Of a stretch of 64,000 bases of DNA, positions 43,495 to 51,693 are shown in pieces (position 1 is the first letter of the stretch; each line of letters opens with the position of its first letter). The stretch comes from JBNKVT01 sp050299335 (GTDB taxonomy: Bacteria > Pseudomonadota > Alphaproteobacteria > Rhodobacterales > Rhodobacteraceae). The translations under genes were made by a program, and so were the position numbers. Below the pieces are notes generated by a model. It worked only from the letters and a program-made list of their open reading frames with translations. It was not told the origin of the DNA and ran no database searches. The stretch spans positions 14,901-78,900 of the forward strand of contig JBNKVT010000042.1 of assembly GCA_050299335.1 (NCBI GenBank), read 5' to 3'.

Positions 43495-43540
43495 CCGAAA
43501 TCTTTCAAAGATTTCGGCCGCTTTCTTCGAAAGAAAGCGG
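43495..43540 (+). repeat. Double-palindrome repeat family A, copy 3
   Basis: CCGAAATC...GATTTCGG (43495-43517) followed by CCGCTTTC...GAAAGCGG (43518-43540). Only 8 bp after the argC stop (on the minus strand) and 84 bp before the nitroreductase start. Confidence 0.88.
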
Positions 43541-43548
43541 TGCGCCGC

Positions 43549-44463
43549 CTACAGGCCGACCCCTTCATCCAGCCCCAGCATGATATTGAGATTCTGTACC
43601 GCCGCCCCCGAGGCGCCCTTGCCGAGATTGTCCAGCACCGCCGCCACGACCAGCGCCCCGGTCCCGTCATCCCCGAGCACCCGGATTTCCATCTCGTTGG
43701 TCCCGTTCAGCACCTCCGGCTCCAGCCGGGCCACCTCTTCCAGCGGCGCGACCCTGACGAACCGCGCCGCATCGAAATGCGCCTCATAGGCCGCCTGAAG
43801 CTCCGCCTTCAAGATCCGCCCGCCCAGCGGCAGCGCCACCTGCACGATCATGCCTTGCGCGAAATCGGCCACCACAGGCACGAAGACCGGTCGCTGCGCT
43901 ATCCCGGAGAACTTCATGATTTCCGGAATATGCTTGTGCTTCTGACCGGTGCTGTAGACGAAGGTCTTCGGCGCCGCCCCGCCCTCGAACTCTGCGATCA
44001 GCGCCTTGCCTCCGCCGGTGTAGCCGCTGATCCCGAAGATGCTCAGCGGCGCATCGCCCGACAGGATACCCCGCTCGGTCAGCGGCCTGAGCAGCGCGAT
44101 CGCCCCCGAGGCATAACAGCCCGGATTGGAGACCAGCCGCGCCTCGGCCAGCGCCCCCCGGATTGCCGGATCGATCTCGGGAAAACCGTAGACCCAGTCC
44201 GGATCGGTCCGGTGCGCCGAACTGGCATCGATCAGCCGCGTTCCGGTCCCTGCCAGGCGCGGCACGATCTCGCGCGCCGCATCGTCGGGCAGGCACAGCA
44301 CCGCTACATCCGCCTCCCGATAGGCCGCCAGCCGCGCGTCGACATCCTTGCGTTCGCTCTCGCCCAGCTGCACCAGCGCGAGGTCGTCCCGCCCCGCCAG
44401 CCGCGCGCGGATCTGTAGACCCGTTGTCCCGGCCTCGCCATCGATGAACACCTTGAACGCCAT
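43549..44463 (-). CDS. argC: N-acetyl-gamma-glutamyl-phosphate reductase, type 2
   Basis: 304 residues. FKVFIDGEAGTTGLQIRARL (NADP loop), VAVLCLPDDAAREI, RLIDASSAHRTDPDWVYGFP and the catalytic cysteine in LVSNPGCYASGAIALLRPL (Cys116), then GISGYTGGGKALI and HKHIPEIMKFSGI. The ~305-residue length and the FIDGEAGTTG start identify the type-2 ArgC. It reduces N-acetylglutamyl phosphate to the semialdehyde in arginine synthesis. Stands alone; other arg genes are not in the window. Confidence 0.95.
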   Translation of the reverse strand: MAFKVFIDGEAGTTGLQIRARLAGRDDLALVQLGESERKDVDARLAAYREADVAVLCLPDDAAREIVPRLAGTGTRLIDASSAHRTDPDWVYGFPEIDPAIRGALAEARLVSNPGCYASGAIALLRPLTERGILSGDAPLSIFGISGYTGGGKALIAEFEGGAAPKTFVYSTGQKHKHIPEIMKFSGIAQRPVFVPVVADFAQGMIVQVALPLGGRILKAELQAAYEAHFDAARFVRVAPLEEVARLEPEVLNGTNEMEIRVLGDDGTGALVVAAVLDNLGKGASGAAVQNLNIMLGLDEGVGL

Positions 44464-44534
44464 CTTGTTTTCCCGTTCCGAGGCAGCCCCATGCCGCCCG
44501 CGCTTCTCCTACCAGCCCCACCCCGGCGGCGCAA

Positions 44535-45245
44535 TCATCGCAACCCCGGGTCCGATGCCACCCGGACCGGCCCCGTCAGGTCGCCCAGCGCCACGATCTG
44601 CCGCCCCGCCGCATCGAAATTCTCCGGCGCCAGCCAGGCCCCGAACGCCGCGTGCAGCCCCGGCCATTCCTTGTCGGTCACCGCGAACCAGGCCGTATCG
44701 CGGTTTCGCCCCTTGACCACTATCGCCTGGCGGAAAATCCCCTCATACGAGAACCCCAGCCGCTCCGCCGCCCGCCGCGACGGCAGGTTCAGCGCATTGC
44801 ATTTCCACTCGTACCGCCGATAGCCGGCTCCGAAGGCGTGGCCCATCATCAGCGCCATCGCCTCGGTCGCCGCCCGTGTCCGCTGCAGGCAAGGCGCCAG
44901 CCAGATGCCTCCCACCTCGATCGAACCCGCCTCCGGCTTGATCCGCATGAACGATGCCGCCCCGCCCCAACGCTCCCGATCCCTGTCGTAAATGGCGAAA
45001 TAGAGCGGGTCGTCCTTTCCGGTGCGGCTTGCGACCCAGTCTCTGAACCCCTCGAAATCCTGATACGGGCCTGTAGGGAGATAATCCCAGCCCCGCCCCT
45101 CCGCATCTTCCCGATCCGCCTCGAAAAGCGCCGCCGCATGCCCCGCGTCCAGCGCCTCCAGCCGCACATACCGCCCCTCCATCGCTTCCCGCGACGGCCA
45201 GTCCGGCACGCGCCATCCTTCTACCAACGCACCCAATTCCCGCAC
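44535..45245 (-). CDS. GNAT family N-acetyltransferase
   Basis: 236 residues from a GTG at 45245, seven bases after GGAGGGA; the open frame upstream of it (to 45662) has no coding character. MEGRYVRLEALDAGHAAALF, PYQDFEGFRDWVAS, LYFAIYDRDRERWGGAASFM, EVGGIWLAPCLQRTRAATEA, YEWKCNALNLPSRRAAERLG and FSYEGIFRQAIVVKGRNRDT follow the RimJ/RimL-type acetyltransferase pattern. Substrate unknown. Confidence 0.9.
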   Translation of the reverse strand: MRELGALVEGWRVPDWPSREAMEGRYVRLEALDAGHAAALFEADREDAEGRGWDYLPTGPYQDFEGFRDWVASRTGKDDPLYFAIYDRDRERWGGAASFMRIKPEAGSIEVGGIWLAPCLQRTRAATEAMALMMGHAFGAGYRRYEWKCNALNLPSRRAAERLGFSYEGIFRQAIVVKGRNRDTAWFAVTDKEWPGLHAAFGAWLAPENFDAAGRQIVALGDLTGPVRVASDPGLR

Positions 45246-45612
45246 AGATATCTCCCTCCAGCCTACTGCCAATCGTCCCGACGCCGGGGCCTGGGAACGT
45301 GAGGCCTTGATGCCGGAACAAATCGCGTCCCACAATGAATAAGGTGAGTAACAGGGCGCAAATGTCCACATACCGCGTGCGTGACACGCATCCACGCCCC
45401 GCCATCCGCCCATGATCCGAGGCTGCGCACAATCCCCGTATCCCTCGTTTCCCGGCCCCGGGATCACGCCGCGAACATTGCCCGCCCCGATACCCCGAAA
45501 ACGGCATTTGAACCTCGACGCCCCCCAGCGCCGTCCGCGTTCAGATAGCGTGCTTGCACTCCCCGCGCCAGCCGCCGATAACGCGGGAAAGCTCTTGCAA
45601 GGACCGCGCCCC
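45246..45612. other. Divergent promoter region between GNAT and carboxypeptidase genes
   Basis: 367 bp with no supportable gene. A weak inverted repeat gcgtg...cacgc occurs around 45380-45400. Promoters for both divergent genes are expected here, none confidently placed. Confidence 0.4.
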
Positions 45613-47100
45613 ATGACCCAGCCAGCCCTCGATGCCCTCCTCGCCCATGTGAAATCCACCATGGCCCTGCAGCAGGTCGCGGGCCTCCTCGGCTGGGATC
45701 AGGAGACCATGATGCCGCGCGCCGCCGCCGCCCAGCGTGGCGAACAGGCCGCAGCACTCGATACCGCCATCCACGCCAGGACCACCGACCCGCGCATCGC
45801 CGAATGGCTTGCCGATATCGACCGGGCCGCCCTCGACCCCGTCGCGGACCGCAACGTCGCAGAAATCGCCCGCTCCTACGCCCGCGCCACCCGTATCCCC
45901 GCCGATCTCTCGGCCGAGATCGCCCGGGTCACCTCGCAGTCGCAAGGCATCTGGGCCGAGGCTCGCGCCGCCAACCGTTTCGCCGATTTCGCGCCGACCC
46001 TTGACTATGTCCTGCGCCTGAAACGCGAGGCCGCCTCCTGCCTCGCCGAACCAGGCCAGTCCCATTACGACGCCCTTCTGGGCGATTTCGAGCCGGGCAT
46101 GGACACCAAGACCCTCTCTACCCTGCTCGAATCCCTTCGCCCCCGTCTCTCCGCCCTGCGCGCCGCCATCGAGGCCGCGGGCAGCCAGCCCCCGCATCTC
46201 ACCGGTCGCTATCCCAAGGAGGCCCAACTGGCGCTGGCAAGGACCCTCGCCGAAGCCTACACCTACAATTTCGACGCCGGCCGCCTCGACCTCGCCGTCC
46301 ACCCGTTCTCGTCCGGGGACTATTCCGACGTCCGCATCACCACACGCGTCGACGAGGCCGATCCCTTCAACTGCCTCTATTCGACCATCCACGAGGTCGG
46401 CCACGCCGTCTACGAGCAGAACATCTCGCAGACCCACGCCTTCACCCCGGTCGCCCACCACGCCTCGATGGGGGTCCATGAAAGCCAGTCGCGGATGTTC
46501 GAAAACCAGATCGGCCGCTCCCGCGCCTTCGCCGAATTCCTGTTTCCGCAGATGCGCGAGGCCTTCGCCGAGTTCAACATCACCAGCCCGGACGACCTCT
46601 ACGCCGCCACCAACCGCGTCGAGACCGGCTTCATCCGCACCGAGGCCGACGAGGTCCATTACAACCTCCACATCCTCCTGCGCTTCGAACTGGAACGCGA
46701 CCTCATCGCCGGGGACCTCCCCGTCGCCGAGCTGGAATCCGAATGGAACCGCCGCTTCGAACGCGACTTTGGCCTCCCCGTCCCCGACGCCAAAAACGGC
46801 GTCCTCCAGGACGTCCACTGGTCCGTTGGCCTCTTCGGCTATTTCCCCACCTATTCGCTGGGCAACATCTACGCCGCCCAGCAATTCGTGAAGATGCGCG
46901 CCGACATCCCCGACCTCGACACCCGCATCGCCACCGGAGACCTCGCCCCCCTCGTCGGCTGGCTCAAGCCGCGCATCCACGAGCCGGGCAACCTGCATCC
47001 GCCGTCCGAGCTCATGGAACAGGTCACCGGCAACCCCGCCGACAGCGCGCCGTTGCTCGACTATCTCGAAGCCAAGTTCGGTGCGCTTTACGGTCTTTAA
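45613..47100 (+). CDS. Carboxypeptidase M32
   Basis: 495 residues from the ATG at 45613. Zinc site HEVGH (260-264) in STIHEVGHAVYEQN, with the downstream glutamate in MGVHESQSRMFENQIGRS; other M32 landmarks are VAGLLGWDQETMMPRAAAAQ, HPFSSGDYSDVRITTRVDE, VEEV-type DEVHYNLHILLRFELERDLI and WSVGLFGYFPTYSLGNIYAA. Cytosolic metallopeptidase trimming C-terminal residues from peptides. Typical length for the family (~500). Confidence 0.95.
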   Translation: MTQPALDALLAHVKSTMALQQVAGLLGWDQETMMPRAAAAQRGEQAAALDTAIHARTTDPRIAEWLADIDRAALDPVADRNVAEIARSYARATRIPADLSAEIARVTSQSQGIWAEARAANRFADFAPTLDYVLRLKREAASCLAEPGQSHYDALLGDFEPGMDTKTLSTLLESLRPRLSALRAAIEAAGSQPPHLTGRYPKEAQLALARTLAEAYTYNFDAGRLDLAVHPFSSGDYSDVRITTRVDEADPFNCLYSTIHEVGHAVYEQNISQTHAFTPVAHHASMGVHESQSRMFENQIGRSRAFAEFLFPQMREAFAEFNITSPDDLYAATNRVETGFIRTEADEVHYNLHILLRFELERDLIAGDLPVAELESEWNRRFERDFGLPVPDAKNGVLQDVHWSVGLFGYFPTYSLGNIYAAQQFVKMRADIPDLDTRIATGDLAPLVGWLKPRIHEPGNLHPPSELMEQVTGNPADSAPLLDYLEAKFGALYGL

Positions 47101-47158
47101 CAAACGACCCGCTTGACGCTTCCGCCTCCAAGCCCCACCAAGAGGTCGGGAGGCGGGT

Positions 47159-48262
47159 ATGGAGCAAGCGGAAATCGTCATCGCGGGCGCAGGCGTCGTC
47201 GGCCTCGCAATCGCCCGCCGTCTGGCGCTGGCGGGCCGCGAGGTCATTGTGCTGGAGAAGGAACCGGTCATCGGCTCCGGTATCTCCTCGCGCAATTCCG
47301 AGGTGATCCATGCAGGTCTCTACTACCCGACCGGCTCGCTCAAGGCCCGGGCCTGCGTGGCCGGGAACCGCCTGCTGGCCGCCTATTGCACAGAGCACGA
47401 TATCCCGCACCGTATCTGCGGCAAGCTCGTCGTCGGCTCCGGCGAGGCAGACCGCAAGGCCCTTCTCGCCATCCTCGAACGCGGCACCGCCAACGGTGTC
47501 CCCGGCCTGCGCATGCTCTCTCCGGAAGAAACCCGCGCCCGCGAACCGGCGCTGGCCTGCGACATCGCGCTCGACTCCCCCTCCACCGGCATCGTCGACA
47601 GCCACGCGCTGATGCTGTCCTTTCAGGGCGAGTTCGAGGCCAATAACGGCTTCATCGCCTTCAACACGCCCATCGAGGCCGGGGCCGTCACCGACACCGG
47701 CTTCGAGATCCACACCGGCGGTGCCCAGCCTACCAGCCTCAGATGCACCACCTTCATCAACGCCGCCGGCCTTGGTGCCACCACCATCGCACGCACAATC
47801 GAAGGCTCCCCGGCGCCCCCCAGACAATACTACGTCAAGGGCAACTATTTCGAGATCGCCGCCCGCGCGCCCTTCACCCACCTCATCTACCCGGCTCCCG
47901 GCCAGGGCCATCTCGGCATCCACCTGACCTTCGACATGACCGGCCGTGCCCGCTTCGGGCCGGACGCGCACTGGGTCGACGACGACGCCGACTACGAGGT
48001 CGACGAGACCCGCGCGGAAGACTTCTACGCCGCGATCCGTCGCTACTGGCGCGACCTTCCCGACAATTCTCTGAAGCCCGCCTATACCGGCATCCGCCCG
48101 AAACTGGTGCCCAAAGGCACGCCGGACGCCGATTTCCGCATTGACGATCCCGGGACCCACGGCATCCCCGGCCTCATCCACCTTTACGGAATCGAAAGCC
48201 CGGGTCTGACCGGCGCATTGGCGCTGGCGGAGGAGGTCTATCGAAGGGCGATCTCACCGTGA
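47159..48262 (+). CDS. FAD-dependent oxidoreductase, L-2-hydroxyglutarate oxidase-like
   Basis: 367 residues, ATG at 47159 after GGGAGGCGGG. FAD loop IVIAGAGVVGLAIARRLALA, VIVLEKEPVIGSGISSRNSE with VIHAGLYYPTGSLKARACVA following, GIVDSHALM, FINAAGLGA, KGNYFEI and the end IHLYGIESPGLTGALALAEE. The SSRNSEVIHAGLYYP stretch is diagnostic of the LhgO/YgaF group. It probably oxidises a 2-hydroxyacid with electrons going to quinone. 58 bp after the carboxypeptidase gene. Confidence 0.9.
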   Translation: MEQAEIVIAGAGVVGLAIARRLALAGREVIVLEKEPVIGSGISSRNSEVIHAGLYYPTGSLKARACVAGNRLLAAYCTEHDIPHRICGKLVVGSGEADRKALLAILERGTANGVPGLRMLSPEETRAREPALACDIALDSPSTGIVDSHALMLSFQGEFEANNGFIAFNTPIEAGAVTDTGFEIHTGGAQPTSLRCTTFINAAGLGATTIARTIEGSPAPPRQYYVKGNYFEIAARAPFTHLIYPAPGQGHLGIHLTFDMTGRARFGPDAHWVDDDADYEVDETRAEDFYAAIRRYWRDLPDNSLKPAYTGIRPKLVPKGTPDADFRIDDPGTHGIPGLIHLYGIESPGLTGALALAEEVYRRAISP

Positions 48263-48293
48263 CACCCGACCGGGACCTCCGGCCCGGATCAGG

Positions 48294-49790
48294 TCACTGA
48301 CACCCGGCCTCCGCCCAGAGCCGGACATTGGTCTTGAAGGTGCCGCCATAGGGATGCTCTTTCCGCGAGACGAATTCCGAGCCGTTGGTGACGTAGAAAT
48401 TCCCCTGATCGCACAAGGCCTGCTTGGTCCACTGATGACAGTTCGAGCATTGCTGACCTTTCCACAATTCCTCCGGGATCCCCTCGATCGGTGGGAAAAG
48501 CGGGCTTCCGGCGACCAGTTCGGCCAGCGACTTACCGACGATCTCGGGTGCCCCCTCGGTGACCGGGGCTGTGAAACTGGCGACCGGGGTCGTGACGGTG
48601 ACGGTCCCGGCTTGCGCCGCGGGTGGATCGGTGGGCGCGACCATCGCCAGATCGGTATCGGGCTCCTCGGGGGGGAGATTGTTCAACTCGGCCTGCACGA
48701 GGGCCGCGAAGACACCCTGCGGATAGGCGGCGAGATAGGCCTCCAGATCAGAGCGGGCAAGCGAGGTCATCGCGGTCTCGAACAGCGCGGTCTCTTCGGG
48801 GCTGGCCTGGAACGGCGAGGCGCCGGAAGTGACGGCGGGTGTCTGGGTCTCGGTCGCTACGGATTTCTGGGTCGGCTGAAGCGCCGGCGGGGCCGGCGTG
48901 GTGACCTGACCGCTTTCCACCGCCAGAAGCAGACCGCGGGCTTCCTCGGAATGGGCCCCGTCGGGATAGACCTCGAGGAACAGTGCCAGCTGCTCGGGGT
49001 CGTTGGTATTGCGCACCGAGCTCCACAGGAGGGTCTCCATCGGGTCGGCCCTTTCTTCCTCGATAAAGGCGAAATCCGCCACCAGCGAGGACGCGTCCCA
49101 GGGCGTCTGTTGGCCGCCAGTGGACTGCAGAACGTCGATCCGAACCTGCTTGAACACCTGCTCGATGGCCAGTCCCGGCACCTGAATGGCATCGGCCAGC
49201 GCCTTGGTGAAGGGGCTGTTCGAACCGACACCATCGACGGCGACACTCCCGGGCGCGGTGGCATAGGACAGGAAGGACCCGGTCGGTGCATCCATCTCGG
49301 CCAGACCGTCATCGAGCCGGGCGGCACCGACAAAGGGATTGTTCCGGCAGGCATCGAGTATGACGATATTGGTGACGTTCCGGGCGCTTTCCATCTGGCG
49401 CAGCACCCAGTCGGCCTCGACGCCGACCAGATCGAGATCGGCCTCGTGCTGGATCTTCGCATCCGTCGGGATCAGGAAGTTGGCCCCATGCGACTGCACC
49501 CCGTGCCCAGCATAATAGAAGAGCCCCACCGTATCGGGCCCGGATTCGCGCAGCTGGCGGCCGAAATCGGCGATCTTGGTCTTCATCAGGAACTGGTTGG
49601 CATCGGTCAGGAGGGTGACCTGAAAGCCGATCCGCTCCAGCGTGATCGCCATCAGCTCGGCATCCGAGCGCGGATTGGCCAGGCCTGAGACGTGCTCGTA
49701 CCCGCCATTGCCGATCAGCAGCGCGATCCGTTTCTGGGCCCAGGCGGGACCGGAAACCAGGACCAGTAACGCGACAAGAAACCTCAGCAC
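48294..49790 (-). CDS. Exported caspase-like (peptidase C14) protein with C-terminal CXXCH
   Basis: 498 residues from a GTG at 49790 with GGAGGA upstream. Signal peptide RFLVALLVLVSGPAWAQ. The caspase p20 fold follows: RIALLIGNGGYEHV, LANPRSDAELMAITLERIGF, catalytic His96 in LFYYAGHGVQSHG, catalytic Cys148 in IVILDACRNNPF and GSFLSYATAPGSVAVDG. A SEL1/TPR-like stretch and a Pro/Thr linker lead to a C-terminal ~60 residues with CSNCH (448-452) plus two further cysteines, a potential c-type haem or metal site. Likely periplasmic. Divergent from the YceI-OmpA gene. Function of such secreted bacterial metacaspase-like proteins is unknown. Confidence 0.85.
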   Translation of the reverse strand: MLRFLVALLVLVSGPAWAQKRIALLIGNGGYEHVSGLANPRSDAELMAITLERIGFQVTLLTDANQFLMKTKIADFGRQLRESGPDTVGLFYYAGHGVQSHGANFLIPTDAKIQHEADLDLVGVEADWVLRQMESARNVTNIVILDACRNNPFVGAARLDDGLAEMDAPTGSFLSYATAPGSVAVDGVGSNSPFTKALADAIQVPGLAIEQVFKQVRIDVLQSTGGQQTPWDASSLVADFAFIEEERADPMETLLWSSVRNTNDPEQLALFLEVYPDGAHSEEARGLLLAVESGQVTTPAPPALQPTQKSVATETQTPAVTSGASPFQASPEETALFETAMTSLARSDLEAYLAAYPQGVFAALVQAELNNLPPEEPDTDLAMVAPTDPPAAQAGTVTVTTPVASFTAPVTEGAPEIVGKSLAELVAGSPLFPPIEGIPEELWKGQQCSNCHQWTKQALCDQGNFYVTNGSEFVSRKEHPYGGTFKTNVRLWAEAGCQ

Positions 49791-50028
49791 CGCAACATCC
49801 TCCGGCAAAGCGACGGCGCACAGAATACGCCCGCGACCGTCAGTTTCAAGCGCCCCCTCCTAAAATTGATCCTTGATATTGTCTTGACGAATACAGGACC
49901 AAGGACCTGCTTTTCAGACGCGCAGGCGACAGTTCCGTTCAAAAAGTGTCTTTTTCCCGTTACAAACACGCAAGGGGCGGTTACGTTGTGGTCAGGAATT
50001 TTGTCAGCATTAAGATCAGGAGTTCGCC

Positions 50029-51072
50029 ATGAAACGATTGATCCCCGCGCTCGCCGCGTTTGTGCTCGCCGGCACCGCTGCGGCCCAGAACAATCCGCTG
50101 GAACCGGGTTGGGAGTTGAACCCTGAAAGCTCCACCCTGCAATTCCAGTCGGTCAAGAAGGGTTCGGTGGTCGAGACCTCTGAATTCGCCACATTCTCGG
50201 GCGGCATCGACCCGACCGGGCTGACCACGGTCAAGGTGGTGCTCGACTCGGTCGACACCAAGGTCGACCTGCGCAACGTCCGGATGCGCTTTCTGTTCTT
50301 CGAGACCTTCCTGCATCCCGAGGCCACGGTCACCGCCCGCATCAGCCCCGCCGTCGCCGCCGAACTGGCGACAGCACGGCGCAAGACCGTGCCTGTCGAT
50401 TTCGAGCTGGACCTACACGGGGTCAAGAAACAGCTCCAGATCGACGTGGTGGCCACGCTGATCACCGACGACATGGTCTCGGTCGCCTCGGCGGCGCCGC
50501 TGGTGATCGCGCTTGAGGACTTCAACCTGATCGAAGGGATGAACAAGCTTCAGGATGCCGCGAACGTCACCATCACGCCCTCGGGCTCGGTCTCCTTCGA
50601 TTTTGTCTTCAACCGTATCGGAGGTCCGGTCGATCAGCAGGTCGCCGCCGTTGGCGAGCCGGCGACCCCGGTCCAGCCCGCCCCGACCGTGGACGAGGAG
50701 TTCACTCTGGAATCCTGCAAGGGCCGGTTCGAAATCCTCTCCCAGGCCAACGCCATCTATTTCAATTCCGGCTCGGCAAATCTCTCGAACGAGAGCACGC
50801 CGCTGCTCACCCAGGTGATCGACATCATCAACAAATGCCCCGAACTGACCATCGTCGTCGAAGGCCACACCGATTCCGTTGGCGGCGAGCAACTCAACCA
50901 GCGCCTGTCGGAGGCCCGCGCTGCGTCGGTAGCGGGGTATCTGGTCAATGCCGGTATCCCGGATTACCAGATCACCTCCATCGGTTACGGCGAGACTCGG
51001 CCCGTCGCCGATAACGACACCGACCGCAACCGCGCCCGCAACCGCCGCATCCAGTTCGCGGTTGCCGAATAG
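50029..51072 (+). CDS. YceI-like domain plus OmpA-like peptidoglycan-binding protein
   Basis: 347 residues; ATG at 50029 after CAGGAG. Signal peptide KRLIPALAAFVLAGTAAAQ. Residues ~25-200 have the YceI lipocalin-like pattern (WELNPESSTLQFQSVKKGSV, VKVVLDSVDTKVDLRNVRMR, FFETFLHPEATVTARI, PVDFELDLHGVKK). After a Pro-rich linker the OmpA/MotB C-terminal domain has AIYFNSGSANLSNESTPLL, IVVEGHTDSVGGEQLNQRL and NRARNRRIQFAV. It would tether to peptidoglycan in the periplasm while the YceI part binds a hydrophobic ligand. Domain pairing is uncommon but known in this group. Confidence 0.9.
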   Translation: MKRLIPALAAFVLAGTAAAQNNPLEPGWELNPESSTLQFQSVKKGSVVETSEFATFSGGIDPTGLTTVKVVLDSVDTKVDLRNVRMRFLFFETFLHPEATVTARISPAVAAELATARRKTVPVDFELDLHGVKKQLQIDVVATLITDDMVSVASAAPLVIALEDFNLIEGMNKLQDAANVTITPSGSVSFDFVFNRIGGPVDQQVAAVGEPATPVQPAPTVDEEFTLESCKGRFEILSQANAIYFNSGSANLSNESTPLLTQVIDIINKCPELTIVVEGHTDSVGGEQLNQRLSEARAASVAGYLVNAGIPDYQITSIGYGETRPVADNDTDRNRARNRRIQFAVAE

Positions 51073-51080
51073 GTTCACAT

Positions 51081-51109
51081 GCAGGGTGCGCGCGTCGCAT
51101 GCACCCTGC
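51081..51109 (+). terminator. Stem-loop after the YceI-OmpA gene
   Basis: GCAGGGTGC and GCACCCTGC form perfect 9-bp arms around an 11-nt loop, 8 bp after the stop codon. No T-run. Followed 44 bp later by repeat A copy 4. Confidence 0.45.
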
Positions 51110-51152
51110 GCCCCGGCACGGTCGGGCTCGGCGCCGACCTTCAAGTAAGCAA

Positions 51153-51198
51153 CCGAAATCTTTCAAAGATTTCGGCCGCCTTCTTCGAAAGAAGGCGG
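51153..51198 (+). repeat. Double-palindrome repeat family A, copy 4 (with compensated stem)
   Basis: CCGAAATC...GATTTCGG (51153-51175) followed by CCGCCTTC...GAAGGCGG (51176-51198). In the second palindrome both arms differ from the other copies (T to C on the left, A to G on the right), keeping the pair. 81 bp after the YceI-OmpA stop. Confidence 0.88.
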
Positions 51199-51301
51199 GT
51201 CGCCATCGGGACAGGATCGGGTGATTTCGCGCAGTCAATGGTGACGATGAAACACAGTCCAGCGCGCCTCTCTTGCAATCCGGCGGTTTGACCCCACGTT
51301 T

Positions 51302-51321
51302 CCAAATGCATTAACATTTGG
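51302..51321. promoter_or_regulatory. Palindrome directly before the excalibur gene
   Basis: CCAAATG-CATTAA-CATTTGG has perfect 7-bp arms and lies 16 bp upstream of the start codon, in a short AT-rich stretch. It could be an operator or a leader hairpin near the ribosome site. Confidence 0.35.
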
Positions 51322-51336
51322 TTAACGAGGCTTTTC

Positions 51337-51594
51337 ATGCGCGCATTGACGGTATCCTTTCTCGTCGCCTTTCCCTTGGCAGGTGTAATTCTTGCTGTTT
51401 CATCCAGCCGTCCCGCCGACGCCCAATCCTGCGATCCCAATTATGCCGGGGCCTGCGTTCCGACAGCTTCCGATGTCGATTGTGCGGGGGGATCCGGCAA
51501 CGGTCCCGCCTATGTTCGAGGCCCGGTCTATGTGATCGGCCGTGACATTTACGGCCTGGACAGGGACGGTGACGGTGTCGCCTGCGAAAAATAG
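51337..51594 (+). CDS. Small secreted excalibur-domain protein
   Basis: 85 residues, ATG at 51337 after AACGAGG. Signal peptide RALTVSFLVAFPLAGVILAV then PADAQ. Mature part DPNYAGACVPTASDVDCAGG, GPAYVRGPVYVIGRDIYGLD and the calcium-binding DRDGDGVACEK ending, which defines excalibur domains. Two cysteine pairs are probable disulfides. Extracellular or periplasmic; role unknown. Confidence 0.88.
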   Translation: MRALTVSFLVAFPLAGVILAVSSSRPADAQSCDPNYAGACVPTASDVDCAGGSGNGPAYVRGPVYVIGRDIYGLDRDGDGVACEK

Positions 51595-51693
51595 CAAGCC
51601 GCGAAGTAGAATCCTTGGAAATTAACATTCCAGAAACTATTTTTCGCAACGAAATCAATGATAATTCGGGTTTTGCACGCGTGCAAACCCGCG

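Noticed and set aside
44535..45662. 375-residue version of the GNAT protein
   Set aside because: The first ~139 residues lack conservation-like features, whereas the GTG at 45245 has a strong GGAGGGA site and gives a normal GNAT length.
49791..49808. TTG start for the caspase-like protein
   Set aside because: The GTG at 49790 lies at the right distance from GGAGGA and starts the signal peptide; the TTG lies before the ribosome site.
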